Below are positions 50,700-61,536 of a stretch of DNA of 64,000 nucleotides, piece after piece. Source of the stretch: Turritopsis dohrnii (Eukaryota; Cnidaria; Hydrozoa; Anthoathecata; Oceaniidae). The notes beneath the pieces were generated by a model. It did no database searches. It was given only the letters and a program-made list of their open reading frames with translations, and was not told the DNA's origin. A program made the position numbers and the translations under genes. The stretch is taken from contig BQMF02000499.1 in assembly GCA_027922465.2 (NCBI GenBank), positions 62,001-126,000 of the forward strand. Direction: 5' to 3'. Numbering within the stretch: the stretch's first letter is position 1; every line of letters begins with the position of its first letter.

Positions 50700-52786
50700 T
50701 TCATCGTGATTTTTCGCACACTCCTATCCCACTCTTCGTCATTTACGTTAATATTGCAAAGGCATTCACTTTGATTATTCTGATGCGTTCTGGATCCAAC
50801 TTGGGGCATCCATGATTGCCTTTCAGGTTTGAGCACTTCAATTCCTCCTTCGTAAAAGAAGCAATAAATAGTTTGAAGACGTATTCAATAAACATGCGGT
50901 TGCCTTCTTCTTTAGGTGCACTGGCGCTGGCAGTTGCAGCTCCACCAGGCAACGAGTAGCCAGAACTTTGTGCAGTTGGCAAATGAGTGGTTATTAATGG
51001 TAGTAGTAGTGGTGTGATGAATGCCGTTTGATCTGATGTATGTAGGAACATATCAGATTGTGGTGGTGGTGGTGGTGATGAAGGTGATAGGGGTGGTGGC
51101 GGCAATTCAAACATGTCAACATCTGTCACACGGTCCTGTTGCAGTGATGATAGAACATTCAGGGACTTGATGACAGTAGCAAGTACACCTGACATCTGCT
51201 GTTATTTACTGTTCAGCTCATCAAACTGCTGTCTCTGTTTTTTTAACGAGCTCTTCGATTCTGCTCAATTGAGTGTTTTATGTGTTATTACCTCAGCGTC
51301 AAGGTTGCGTAAATACTCCTCGTAGGAAATGATCGAATCAATTCTTTTCATCTGAAAGGAAGGATAGTGAAAATCTTTTTTAATTTGCTCTGCTTTGGAA
51401 TTATAGTGGAAAGTAATGCAGAAATCAGAAAGTTCAAGTTTGAATTGCATTTAAATATAACAATACAGAATATGATATATTATATATTTACATATCCATA
51501 CGTTTATTTTTCTACGTCTTTCTATTTAAGTCTATACATGTCCATACGTTTATCTATCTATAAGTCTACATGTCCATAGTTTATCTCACATTTACGTATA
51601 ATATTAAAACCGATTTCACTACACGCTTTTTTATAAGAACAATTTTATAAGAAAAAAAGCCCAAGATTTAGCCAAACAAAATAAGAACAAATAATTATGT
51701 GAATTCTCTCACTGGCAAAGGTTTAGAAGTTTGTTTTGTTATTTAACTGTGCATACTCATATCGGGTCATTACTGTGCATACTCAGGTCATATTTTACTG
51801 GTTCTTATAAAAAAGCCGTGTACACCTATTTCATTTATTCATGCACCAGCTTTTAACATGCATGACTTATATAAATTGTATAAATCTTTGTCGATTATAG
51901 AAACATACATTTTCAGATACAGCCGTACTGTTTAGGTCTGTGAAATGCCCCACTGCAAGTTGAATGTTTGTAGAATTCTGAGTAAAAAAATTCATTAAAA
52001 TAAGACTTGAAATATAATGTACTGTTTGTTACAATACCTTTAAGTCTTACTAACAGATATCTTTGTTTGCAGCTGGATATTCTGCTGAACTCTGGAAATC
52101 CAATGAAGGCACCTAAAGTGTAATAAAGAAAATCCATGAGGTAATAATGCTAGGTATTCAATTTTCACAGTATTTTTTGTTCTGTTTTTTTAGTTTGTTT
52201 TTTTTGTTTCTTTAGTTCACTTACAAGTGCATCAGAATCACCAATTTCATTAAAATTGTCATGATTATTTGACTAAAATTGAAATGTAAGCAAATGAATA
52301 AGATCAAGATGTTTCATCAAGCTTTAAAGATTTCAATACCATATCATTTGTGGATGCCGTTTTCGTTCTTTTCGCAGCATTTTCGTCGATGCAGCTCGCC
52401 TGAAGATATAAATCTTTACTTATTTTAGTCCGTCATCGATTAAATGAATGATGTGAATGGAACCTAACCAATACCTGCTTTACACTCAGACGCTTTCCTT
52501 TTTCTGGAATGGGTCGATTCCCAATCATTTAATTCGTTCGTTGTATCTATAACATTTTGGTTCATTGTTCAGTTATTTAGTTCTTTGTACATATAATAAT
52601 TTATAGATCTATGATTCACCTGCCATTGCGAGTATAACCCTTTCCTTTGAATTGCACAATACAATCCTTTCCAACTTCTACATCTCCCTCAATGGTAGCG
52701 GTGGAATATATGGCCGATTCATCATGGCAATTAAATTTCACCAACGCATACTTTTTACTCTTTAGTAAGGTCCTTGTTGACAACAT
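50700..52786 (-). pseudogene. BEN-domain protein gene, about seven exons, degraded last exon
   Basis: Exon 1 (52786-52620) encodes MLSTRTLLKSKKYALVKF then HDESAIYSTATIEGDVEVGK and QFKGKGYTRNG, ending at a good donor. Probable exons follow near 52546-52490 (NELNDWESTHSRKRKASECK), 52399-52342 (SCIDENAAKRTKTASTNDM), 52274-52225 (NNHDNFNEIGDSDAL), 52112-52056 and 51341-51290 (MKRIDSIISYEEYLRNLDAE). The last exon (51250-50700) begins with a coiled-coil stretch (KKQRQQFDELNSK), then Pro-rich sequence, then a C-terminal BEN-like domain (ASFTKEELKCSNLKG, KLDPERIRIIKVNAF). That exon has an in-frame TAA at 51202-51204 and a frameshift near 50755, after which the domain continues as VNDEEWDRSVRKITMKLRK. 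BEN domains bind DNA or chromatin; this copy is probably dead. The phase of the exon 1-2 join was not resolved. Confidence 0.6.
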
Positions 52787-52904
52787 CTTGTATTAAAGTG
52801 CGATGTTCAAAATAAAAATCCCGCTGTTTGATTTCGTTGTTAGGATAAACAATCTCTTTTAAATCAATAATTGGGAAAACGTATAATCGAACGCGACTTG
52901 CAGC

Positions 52905-54062
52905 AGTACCAATAAGACATTGGAAGAAAAGTCAGTCACCTTGCGAGAACAGATGCAGCACCTGGAAATAGCAAAACAAGAAATTGAATATTACAGACTG
53001 TAATGCTCTTAGGCAAAAGTTGACAAAATAGGACATTTTACATCGATCAGTCCAAAAATGAACCTTGTTCTTTTAATAGGACGGCTCATTATAGCTGGGA
53101 CTACGCACAACAATTACATTACCTACAAAACCCCTTTCAACCGGGGCCAATTTATTTTAAAACCCCACGGAAATGCAATGTATTGGGCATTTGTAATGAT
53201 GGCAGCAATATCCAAATCACATACCTCATTGATGAAATTGTTAACACTGGAAAAGGTGCTAATGCCACAATATCATATATTCATGATTACTTCAATGAAC
53301 AGGGAACAGGTGAACAAACTGCAAACGTCCACGCTGATAACTGTGCTGGTAAGTTTGATCTAGGAGGATAGAAAACCTCCTAGGTTTGATATTATTTTGA
53401 GGAACAATGGCAATTTCAAGATAAACTCTTGTTAATGTTAGCACTTGTTAAATTTTTCAGGGCCAAAACAAAAACAACTACGTACTTTGGTATCTGGTTT
53501 GGCGGACTATGGTTAGATTGCATCACCAAATTGAGTATTCCTTCATGGGTGTTGGTCATACCAAATTCAGTTGTGACCGATGCTTTGATGTACTCAAAAA
53601 GCGAACATCAGTAACTGGATTGTGGACTTTGTACGACATAGCACAATACTACAACAATTCTGGCTTCTGTAATCGATGGTAGAGTACTAGTGCCAACATA
53701 TGACTTGGCGTCAATGCTGTCAAACCACTTCAGAAAAATTGACAATATTAACTCGTACCACCATTTTCGTATCAGTCATTTAGATCCTGGGACTGTATAC
53801 TGCCTTACCAGCCTGGATGCAGAACCAGTTATAGTCAGCATCTTAAAAAAAAATATTGCTAATCAATTCAAACAACCAGATATCATACAACCACAAGGAT
53901 TTACTCCCGCAAGAATTAAATATCTGTATGAGGAAATCTGCCAATTTTGTGCAGAAGGAACAGAATGGGGTCTTGGATCTTCTGCAAATTTTTTCATCAA
54001 GCATACAGGTATCTTCGTAATTATCGACTTGGATCCCAATGATAAGACCTGCATCGATTAAA
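52905..54062 (+). pseudogene. DUF7869-like (transposase-related?) gene, broken by frameshifts
   Basis: Readable pieces in several frames, in the family order: coiled coil EEKSVTLREQMQHLEIAKQE (about 52920-53000); HYSWDYAQQLHYLQNPFQPG and PIYFKTPRKCNVLGIC; NYLIDE-like TYLIDEIVNTGKGANATISY; HADNCA at 53333-53350 next to a donor GTAAGT; then, after an acceptor at 53459, QNKNNYVLWYLVWRTMV and IEYSFMGVGHTKFSCDRCF; finally VPTYDLASMLSNHFRKI, ISHLDPGTVYCL and QPQGFTPARIKYLYEEI. The HADNC..QNKN and GHTKF.CD motifs recall RNase H-fold transposases (inference). At least two indels (near 53460 and 53680) and a frame change near 53090 mean no intact product. Confidence 0.65.
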
Positions 54063-54336
54063 GGCCAAGATGGTGTAAACCCTGCAGATGCGGAAAAACT
54101 CGGATTATCCATTCAGCAGAGTCTTGACAATCTTCAATTTACAGAAGCCAAAATAAAAAGGAAAATGCAGCTGACGTCACTGGCGTCTTAAACCAAATCT
54201 GTTAAACATCCTTGGAGAAAAATCTATACAAATAGACCCCACGAATTTGTAAGGCTAGCTGCTGTTGCACAGAGAGAAGAGAACGTAAAGGAGCATTTCG
54301 AACATGAAATGACCAACTATCCCATGTCAATTTCTA

Positions 54337-54374
<38 letters not shown>

Positions 54375-55941
54375 CGGGAGTTTTAGTCCTTGGGCTTCCA
54401 TCCGAAATGGTTGGTTCTTCGGCCCGCCGACTTGCAACTATTAGTTGACTAAAGAAAACATAATGCGAAAGCCGAACAAAGCATCTCTTCGAAAGGTTCT
54501 TTTTCCTGACGAAATTCAAGCTCCTATCAAAACTTCTCTGGAATGTATGTCTTGGATGGAGGTGCATTGCTACACTGGAGTCCACAGGAACAAGGGAATG
54601 AAGTTCAAAGATATCGACAGCGAGTACAGCAAATAGTAATCCGAAATTATGGATTGACTTGTGTAGTCTTTATTGGGTATGACGACGCTCTATCTATTAA
54701 ATCATCGAAACATGAGCGAAGTGCAATGAAAAATGGTTCATCGAGCACTGTCAGAAAATGAATCACCTTATACAAAAGAGAGATTTTTGTCCAATACTAG
54801 AGAAAAAAAGAGCTTAATTTCACTACTATCCACCAGATTAACTATTAATGGTCACCATGTTTATGTTTGCACTGGAGATGCAGATACAAAGATTGTGTGT
54901 ACAGCATCAGATGAATCAAAGGAGAAGGACGTCACGGTTGTTGCAGATGACACAGACGTTGCAGTGATGCTACTCTACCACTGGAATGAAGAGCTGTCAG
55001 ATATTTACTTCCGTACAGAACATGGTAAAAAATGTTGGAGTATAAGAGAAACTCAACAACCCTTTTCATCAACCAAGGAACACATCCTTTTCATTCACGC
55101 CTGGTCTGGATGTGACTCTACGTCACCCATCTTTGGAAAAGGGAAACCATCGTTCATCGTTTCAGAAACAATATCTAATTATTAGGCAACATTGGAAGAA
55201 GTAAACAATGCATCACTGAAGGCATCTAAAGAATTGTATGGAGGAAAACCAGATGTTCCACTGCGGAAAATAAGGTACTTCTAAAAACTTATTTTTTATA
55301 TAAAAAAATCTTCTTTCATAATTTCTTCTTTTTTAAAACAATAGCATATTTTTTTTCTATAGCTCAATTTTGAAGGATTACGGGCTTCAGAAGAAACAAC
55401 ATGTACTCTTTTTAAAAGGTATTCGCGATACAATAATATATGCGATGGATTAATCGAGTCTGGAAAGTTACCGCCTACAGACGAGGCTGCTAAGTATCAT
55501 GGGTTTCGAGTGCACCTGCAAGTGATTGAACAGAAAATGCTCAACAAAAAGCTCAATTTATCACCAACTGAGTGAGGTTGGAAAGAAATAATCAGCAACA
55601 ATAAGAAGCACCTAATAACAACTACTAAAGCCATTGCTCCTGAAAACTTACTCCTCAAGGTAATTCGATGCCGATGTAAAGCAAAGAAAAATCAATGCAG
55701 AAGGAACGTCTGCACTTGTCGAAAGCGAACTTGTAGCATGCGGAGGGTGTCAAGGAGCAGACTGTAATAACAAAATGGTAACAACTTTTATAAATTAGAT
55801 ACTAAATTGGATAGAAGTACAGTACTGCTACCAAAAAGCTTGAAACAATTTAAACCTGATAAAAAATTACATAGGGTTATGTTTTTACAGGAACGTGAGC
55901 AAGTGTCCCTGGACCATGATGATGACGATGACATTAAGTGA
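53960..55941 (+). pseudogene. FEN/XPG-like nuclease (PIN-fold) gene with C-terminal Cys-rich domain; SINE-interrupted
   Basis: The family is widespread in cnidarian-type genomes but unnamed to me. Segments in order: ADAEKLGLSIQQSLDNLQFT; WRKIYTNRPHEFVRLAAVAQ; HEMTNYPMSISK, then the SINE, then ENIMRKPNKASLRKVLFPDE; YVLDGGALLHW; CVVFIGYDDALSIKSSKHER; GDADTKIV; VTVVADDTDVAVMLLYHW; HAWSGCDSTSPIFGKGKPSF; and after a stop, LYGGKPDVPLRKIRYF. The Asp-containing motifs map onto the FEN1/XPG order (N-terminal Asp, VFDG, EAEA-like, DTD, GCD..GIG-like), my inference. In this copy the VFDGY Asp is Ile. The 3' part (55370-55770) encodes LPPTDEAAKYHGFRVHLQV and a Cys-rich tail (CRCKAKKNQC, CTCRKRTC). The last exon, EREQVSLDHDDDDDIK, ends at 55941. 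Frameshifts lie near 54541 and 54735, with stops at 55183 and elsewhere. Confidence 0.6.
54340..54448 (-). mobile_element. 5'-truncated SINE inside the FEN-like gene, 6-bp TSD
   Basis: In the minus sense it runs from GTCAACTAATAGTTGCAAGT through CGGCGGGCCGAAGAACC to CTCCCGTTACTTACTTAC with about eight TTAC units. CTAAAG is duplicated at 54334-54339 and 54449-54454. Removing the insert plus one duplicate restores an open frame across the site (SISK to ENIMRK). Confidence 0.88.
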
Positions 55942-56239
55942 AATCCTTTCAGAAATTGTGTCAGAGAATGAAAAAACTTCTCATTGCTGTAGAAACTTGT
56001 AGATTTGATGAAAAAACTTTTTCTGTCTTGCAGTTATTATGTCTTATATCCGCCATTATGAATTTGAGGTGTTCCCAAGGTCCTCTTGCTGGGGCTTTTT
56101 TTTGGTCATTCCTGGCATGCTTCCGGGTCACTGTGCCAAATTTTATCTTTATATTAATTTTGTCTGGGTTTTGGTGAGTTTTTATCTAGTTCTACCGCTC
56201 TATCTGGTAAAATGTTAAAATCAAAATTTTCAGTGTGAC

Positions 56240-56880
56240 ATTATATACCAGAACCAGAATCGCCGACATTAGAAATAGGCTAGGAGTGAACTACAGCATC
56301 ATCAACATAGACTAGGAGTGAACTACAGCATCATCAACATAGACTAGGAGTGAACTACAGCATCATCAACATAGGCTAGGAGTGAACTACAGCATCATCA
56401 GCATAGGCTAGGAGTGAACTACAGCATCATCAACATAGACTAGGAGTGAACTACAGCATCATCAACATAGACTAGGAGTGAACTACAGCATCATCAACAT
56501 AGCCTAAGAGTGAACTACAGCATCATCAACATAGGCTAGGAGTGAACTACAGCATCATCATCATAGGCTAGGAGTGAACTACAGCATCATCAACATGATT
56601 GAAAAAAGACGTCCCAACTGGTTTGGACACGTTTGTAGAAGAGAAAACGACAGCTTCGTTAAAAGAATCTTCCAAGAAGAATTCAACGGAAAAAGAAAAC
56701 GTGGACCACTGAAACGCTGGTCGCAACAGATTCGTGAAGATCTGGGCATACCCCTACTGAACGCGGATCGCTACGCGCAAGATAGAGATTAATGAAAAGT
56801 TCGTGTGGCAGCGGAATATGAGGGTCCCTTGAGGGTCAATAAATGTCGATGTAATGCAAATTTGATAGTATGTTGTATGC
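56240..56880 (+). pseudogene. LINE ORF2 C-terminal fragment
   Basis: Reads RIADIRNRLGVNYSIIN, then after the repeat array MIEKRRPNWFGHVCRREND, FNGKRKRGPLKRWSQQIRED and, after two stops replacing an expected Trp region, KVRVAAEYEGP. This is the typical C-terminal tail of jockey/RTE-like reverse transcriptases (WFGHV, KRRRGRPKKRW). There is no RT core, so it is a 3'-end remnant. Confidence 0.75.
56274..56597 (+). repeat. 32-bp minisatellite, ~10 copies
   Basis: Unit ACTAGGAGTGAACTACAGCA followed by TCATCAACATAG, repeated with few substitutions. The first and last copies are continuous with the flanking LINE coding sequence (RLGVNYSIIN), so the array expanded from within it. Confidence 0.95.
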
Positions 56881-57189
56881 ACAGGTTTTTGAATTAAAAA
56901 GTTTTGTGCTTCAAATAATTAAAGGAAAATTAATGTTCTGTTGAATAAAATTGTTATAACTGTACGATAAAGCTTGATCCCCACTTTGACAAGAGCAATT
57001 TGTTAAAATGGAGGTTGTAGAAAGTGCTTCTAAGCTCGATGAACTCGAAGACATTTTTTTATCTATAACTTACCGGCCGGACATCTTGTCTCCAAACTCA
57101 CTATAGGATGTCCAAATCTGCCACGGTAATAACTCAATCAAAATTTAAAAAAAAAAAAGAATATAAAATTAGATCGTAGTCAAAATCGA

Positions 57190-59115
57190 CATGGCGAGGA
57201 AGCGGTTCGTGATGTTAGGCGCAGAGGGAGGAGGCGATCGTAATATCGAGGAGGCGATCACAATGGCGAAGAGGCGATCGCAATGTTGGGCGATGGATAT
57301 CAGATGAACGATGTTAATTGCCCAGAGAGTATTTTGTTAATTGTAAAAGTATTTCAACAGCAGCCCTCATTTTAATTACTGATGGGCAACACAATAACCA
57401 CTGTAATGTAACAGAGACAGTGCTTTCTTTCATATAATACAAAATAATCTCGTTAACAGAACCTTTACAAGAAGCCTTGCAAATATTCATAGTTTCCGTT
57501 TTTTCCTGTAAAATCTTTCACAAAAACTCTTCATATTTTATTTTCTTAAAAATGTTCACTAGAACCTCAGAAAAAATGACACAGCTGAGAAAAATAGAAC
57601 CAACTTCATTTAAAATAAGTAAAACACTACCAAAAATGCTACTGATAGCAAATATCTAAAGTTTAAAACATAAATTCAAATTTAATGCCCTCTTCATTGG
57701 GGATTGTTCACAAATGACGCCAACCATTTTTTCAAGATTTTTGACCCCCTCCCCCCTCTGTCAACCTGCGTCAACTTCGCTTTACCCCCTCCCCCTGAGT
57801 TGACGTCATCTTTTGGAAAGAGACCCCCCTCCCCTGTTTGAGACAGAGAAACAAATTTTCCTTCCTTTACCTCTAGCTGCTCTGGTGATGACTGAATAGG
57901 GCTCGAGTGTTACGTTCGTGCAATGTATTGTCTTCAGGTGAGCGAAAAAACTTTCGATTCGAATGAAAAAGCCACTAATAGCAACACCGAAGGACTTTTG
58001 CACTCTACCGATCACATCAAGACCATAATTTTCATGAGAAAAGTTTGCTTAATTAGAAAAATTAAGAGTTTGGAAATTGTGAAGGTTGACGTCACCCCCC
58101 ACCCCCTCCCCCGTCAACCAGCGTCAACTTCAGCATAACCCCCAGCAATGAAGCTGCCACGGCCAGGTCCTCGCAATGGGTAATTAAACATGTACCTTGC
58201 CACACCAACGTTTTCACAGCATCTTGTAAATATTTTATGGTCTTTCCAATCAGATCTTTTTCCATGCTTCACGACAACACTATACTATATATACATATAA
58301 TCAGTAATTCAAAAAAGTTATACATACAACAAATTTTAAAGTAAAAACAGCTGACTTAACATCACCAAAAGCTTGTCAAAATGAAATAGAAAATGGGTTA
58401 ATGAAATACAATAATTTATCAAAATATTGCAAGAACTAAATAAACAACCAAATAAAGGTCACTGTATCATTCAGAGCAACTCTAGCTGGGAAACCTGGCT
58501 ATTTCTCTTTCTTGCTAGATCAAATAACGGAATATTTCTCCTGATCTCTTTTTTTTTCTTACCTCATCACAAAAGGGAAAGGATAAGCATAAGATTTCCT
58601 CTAACAACAGCACACAGAATTTGCTTTGTATACAAGAACTGTTCAAAAAAGTTTCAATAGTAAGAAAAAAATACAAAAAGGAAACTTTTTCCCTTAATAT
58701 TTTCAAAGAAAAAAAACTTAGCTAGTTCTATGAGTAAAATAATAAAAAAAAATTTTACACGGAGTAGTACCCACGTGTTTCTTTTTACCAAAACTTTGTT
58801 TTGATTTTTCTACCATTTTGTTTTTTTCCGACGCGAAAAACCTGCACTCACTCACTAAAAAAATTCTTCATTAAATTTTCAATTATTTTGCTGTTAGCAT
58901 ACAACCAAGTTCCTTCTTCGCTGGATTACTTTGCCAAATCTAATTTATTGGAAGGTGTCATATTTGTAGTATGGTCAGTGTAACCAAGCCCCCAAACCCC
59001 CGAACTTGAGACCGCGGCCTCGACATCTCGGTCGCCTCCTCGACATTGCGATCGCCTCCTCGACATTCGGTCGCCTCCTCGACGTTATGACACCACGACA
59101 CTACGATCGCCTCTT
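57190..59115. repeat. Segment bounded by inverted GAGGCGATCG repeat clusters
   Basis: The left cluster (57193-57290) has three to four GAGGAGGCGATCGTAAT-like units. The right cluster (59022-59112) has the complementary CGATCGCCTCCTCGACAT units. Between them lies AT-rich sequence without a gene, plus the CCCCCTCCCCC repeats near 57.7 and 58.1 kb. Possibly the ends of one 1.9-kb non-autonomous element; no TSD was found. Confidence 0.5.
57709..58150. repeat. GACCCCCTCCCCCC / GTCAAC repeat copies
   Basis: AAATGACGCCAACC at 57709 and GAGTTGACGTCATCTTTT near 57795 look like inverted ends around GACCCCCTCCCCCC motifs. A related stretch (CACCCCCTCCCCCGTCAACC) recurs at 58097-58120. They resemble MITE termini; boundaries uncertain. 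Confidence 0.45.
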
Positions 59116-59166
59116 TAACATGAAAGATAGAGTAAAAACCAGTGAATAAAAGAGGCTTATCTTATA

Positions 59167-59792
59167 CAGTAGAACCTCTAATAGCGGCCACTTTGGGGGA
59201 CCCAGCTTAGTGGCCGTTGCATTAGAGGTGACCGATGTATGGAGGTTTTATATGAATGTACCTTTTTATCCAAAAGGCTGGTCGGGAGAGATAGGAGGCG
59301 CATAAAGAATGATTCATGATCAAAATAAACACAAGTAAATACATGTGTCTTATCAGTACAATCTACAATCATGTTACAACTTTTTACTGAAATAATCTGT
59401 TACTTTTTTGTGTGAAACATTATTGAGCCTAAGTGCTTCAAGTCCTTGTGTGACAAGATTCAAAGTACTTACTAAGTCAGCATCACCTAATGTTTTGAAG
59501 TTCAAATCATCTACAATAGATGAAGCTGCTTGAATTTTTGTAAATAATTATTATAAATAAGATATTTTTCCTTTCATTTGCTTGCATAAAGATTTTTTTT
59601 GACCGTTAATAGAGGTAAAATTAGACATTGGGACAATAGAAAGTGGCCGTTTGGCCGTTGATTGGAGGTGACCGATGTATGGAGGTTTTTTTTATAAGAG
59701 TTTGACAATAAATTCGGCAGGGGCTTTCTTTTCTGGCCGCTTATCAGGAGGTGACCGATGTATGGAGGTGACCGTTAATAGAGGTTCCACTG
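59167..59792. mobile_element. pogo/Tigger-like MITE, TA-flanked
   Basis: CAGTAGAACCTCTAATAGCG at the left mirrors CCGTTAATAGAGGTTCCACTG at the right (20 of those bases shown in order: CGTTAATAGAGGTTCCACTG), flanked by TA at 59165-59166 and 59793-59794. CAGT termini with TA duplications are typical of pogo-type elements. The interior repeats GAGGTGACCGATGTATGGAG several times and has no ORF. Confidence 0.85.
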
Positions 59793-59844
59793 TATATAAA
59801 TTATTATTTCATAAATTACCTTATAAATTTTTGCACCATATACG

Positions 59845-60295
59845 CTATTTGATATACGATATTTTCTTTTTTTCATGAATACTGCTGATATGTTCTTTCA
59901 AATACTTGTTTTTCTTGAAGAGTTTTTTACAACCATAAAAAGTACATGGAATTGTTGGAGTTTGATCGATCTTTCCACAAAAACATTCATGTGCAATTTT
60001 TACATATTCATGCACAAATCGTTTATGACAGTGTAGGCAACTGTATTGTACTATGTTATGCGTAAGATGTAAATGGCTTGCTAGTTCTTTTTTATGCAGA
60101 AAGGAACGTTGACAAAGATTACAAATATTCTTGGTCTTGGTGGTAGTTGTTTTCTGTCTCTTTATGAGCATTTAATGAGGTGTATGTCAAGCCAGACTTA
60201 CTACGAAACTTTTTTTCACATAAATTACAACGTCTTTCAACATTGCCGACGATTACTCTTTCTTTGACAAGCTCAGCTGCACTAACTGCTGCCAT
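59845..60295 (-). pseudogene. C2H2 zinc-finger ORF split by a frameshift
   Basis: From ATG 60295: MAAVSAAELVKERVIVGNVE then RRCNLCEKKFRSKSGLTY. A one-base frame change near 60175 leads into the second open segment (60171-59845): KNICNLCQRSFLHKKELASH with HLTH, YSCLHCHKRF, and CTFYGCKKLFKKNKYLKEHI. Two complete C2H2 fingers and two partial ones are visible. Such short zinc-finger proteins can be host genes or transposon passengers; the adjacent MITE does not settle it. If the frameshift is a sequencing error, the product would be about 150 aa. Confidence 0.55.
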
Positions 60296-61536
60296 AAACT
60301 AATAAAATTTAAAAGGATTTCAAAATTGGAATTTTTTTATTGCATTCCTGTTGGACCTTTACCACTTAAAAAGTACGTCTAGACATTGGACAATAACATT
60401 ACATTGATATTTGCTGATCGTTTCATCTGAAATGCCATCTGAATGCATTACTTGGATAGTAACGTTGCTGCGACGTTTTTTGGTAAAGTTGTAACATCGT
60501 TGCGATAACACCGTCTAAATGTATTGCGTTCACATCCTTCATGCAACGTTGTTATAACGGCTTATAACGTATTTACGTAACGTTGCAACGACGTTACGAA
60601 AATACCGTCTAAATGTATTACGTTCACAACCTCAACGCAAGGTTGAAATAATAATGTCCCAACGTTATTACAACGTTTCTGTGTCCACTGGGGTATTCAT
60701 AATTTGTTTAAATCTGTATGCTTCAAAGGGAAACGGAATTTTACATTCTGTTTCTTTACATTTTTCACGTACACACGTATTTTTTATTTTTTGTTTTTCC
60801 AACTGTCTTCTCACTCACTCTTCTCATCAAACGCCACTTTCAGTTTGTTTCTTTTTTAACTTCCCAAAGTTCCTATTTACTATTGTTTTATTTCTATTCC
60901 ACCTGTTTCGTTTTAGAAGAACTTTGCTACAGTCTTCCATGTTCAGGATTTATTAATTAAAGAGTTATTTCTAACGATTACTATAGTATCATTAATAACT
61001 TTTCTTCGCGAACACTCACAAAAAAACTGGCCTCTTATATTTTTGGAGAAAAGGTGACATATACGGCCGTATTTTTAGTCTCCTCATCATGACCAGGAAT
61101 GTTTGATTGATGCAGCATCCTTTGCAATCAATCCCAATCTCTCTTCCTAATTCTACATTAGCTTTGTACTATTTCCCATAATAGTAGTCAATATTTTGTT
61201 TTACAGCATTCCATGTTTCAATGACGTCACTCACTGATTGGTAAGCTTGCACTATACTAATTGTTGAGTCTAAAAGAGGATTTGAGAAAGAAAACATTAT
61301 CTTTTCTTTACATTATCTTTTCTTTCTGAATTAAGTGACTGCTGAAATCAGAGAAATCACTATATCATCCTTGTAATCCAATTGTAATTGCAGACATTAT
61401 GCGAGTACCCCTTAAACTACAATCAGTGCAACCACAAACTATTCAACTTTGTTGTGAGATCTGATTCCAGTCCTTTTGAGTTTGTATCCTAGCAACGAAT
61501 GGCTGTTTACTGTCGATTGGAATGCCTTGGTCACAC
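60296..61536. other. Spacer with ACGTT-rich repeat
   Basis: From about 60460 to 60690, AACGTT/ACGTTG motifs recur more than ten times, including a duplicated ACCGTCTAAATGTATT phrase at 60510 and 60604, ending near TGTCCACTGGGG. No gene is supported; ORFs are Phe-rich low complexity. Confidence 0.5.
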
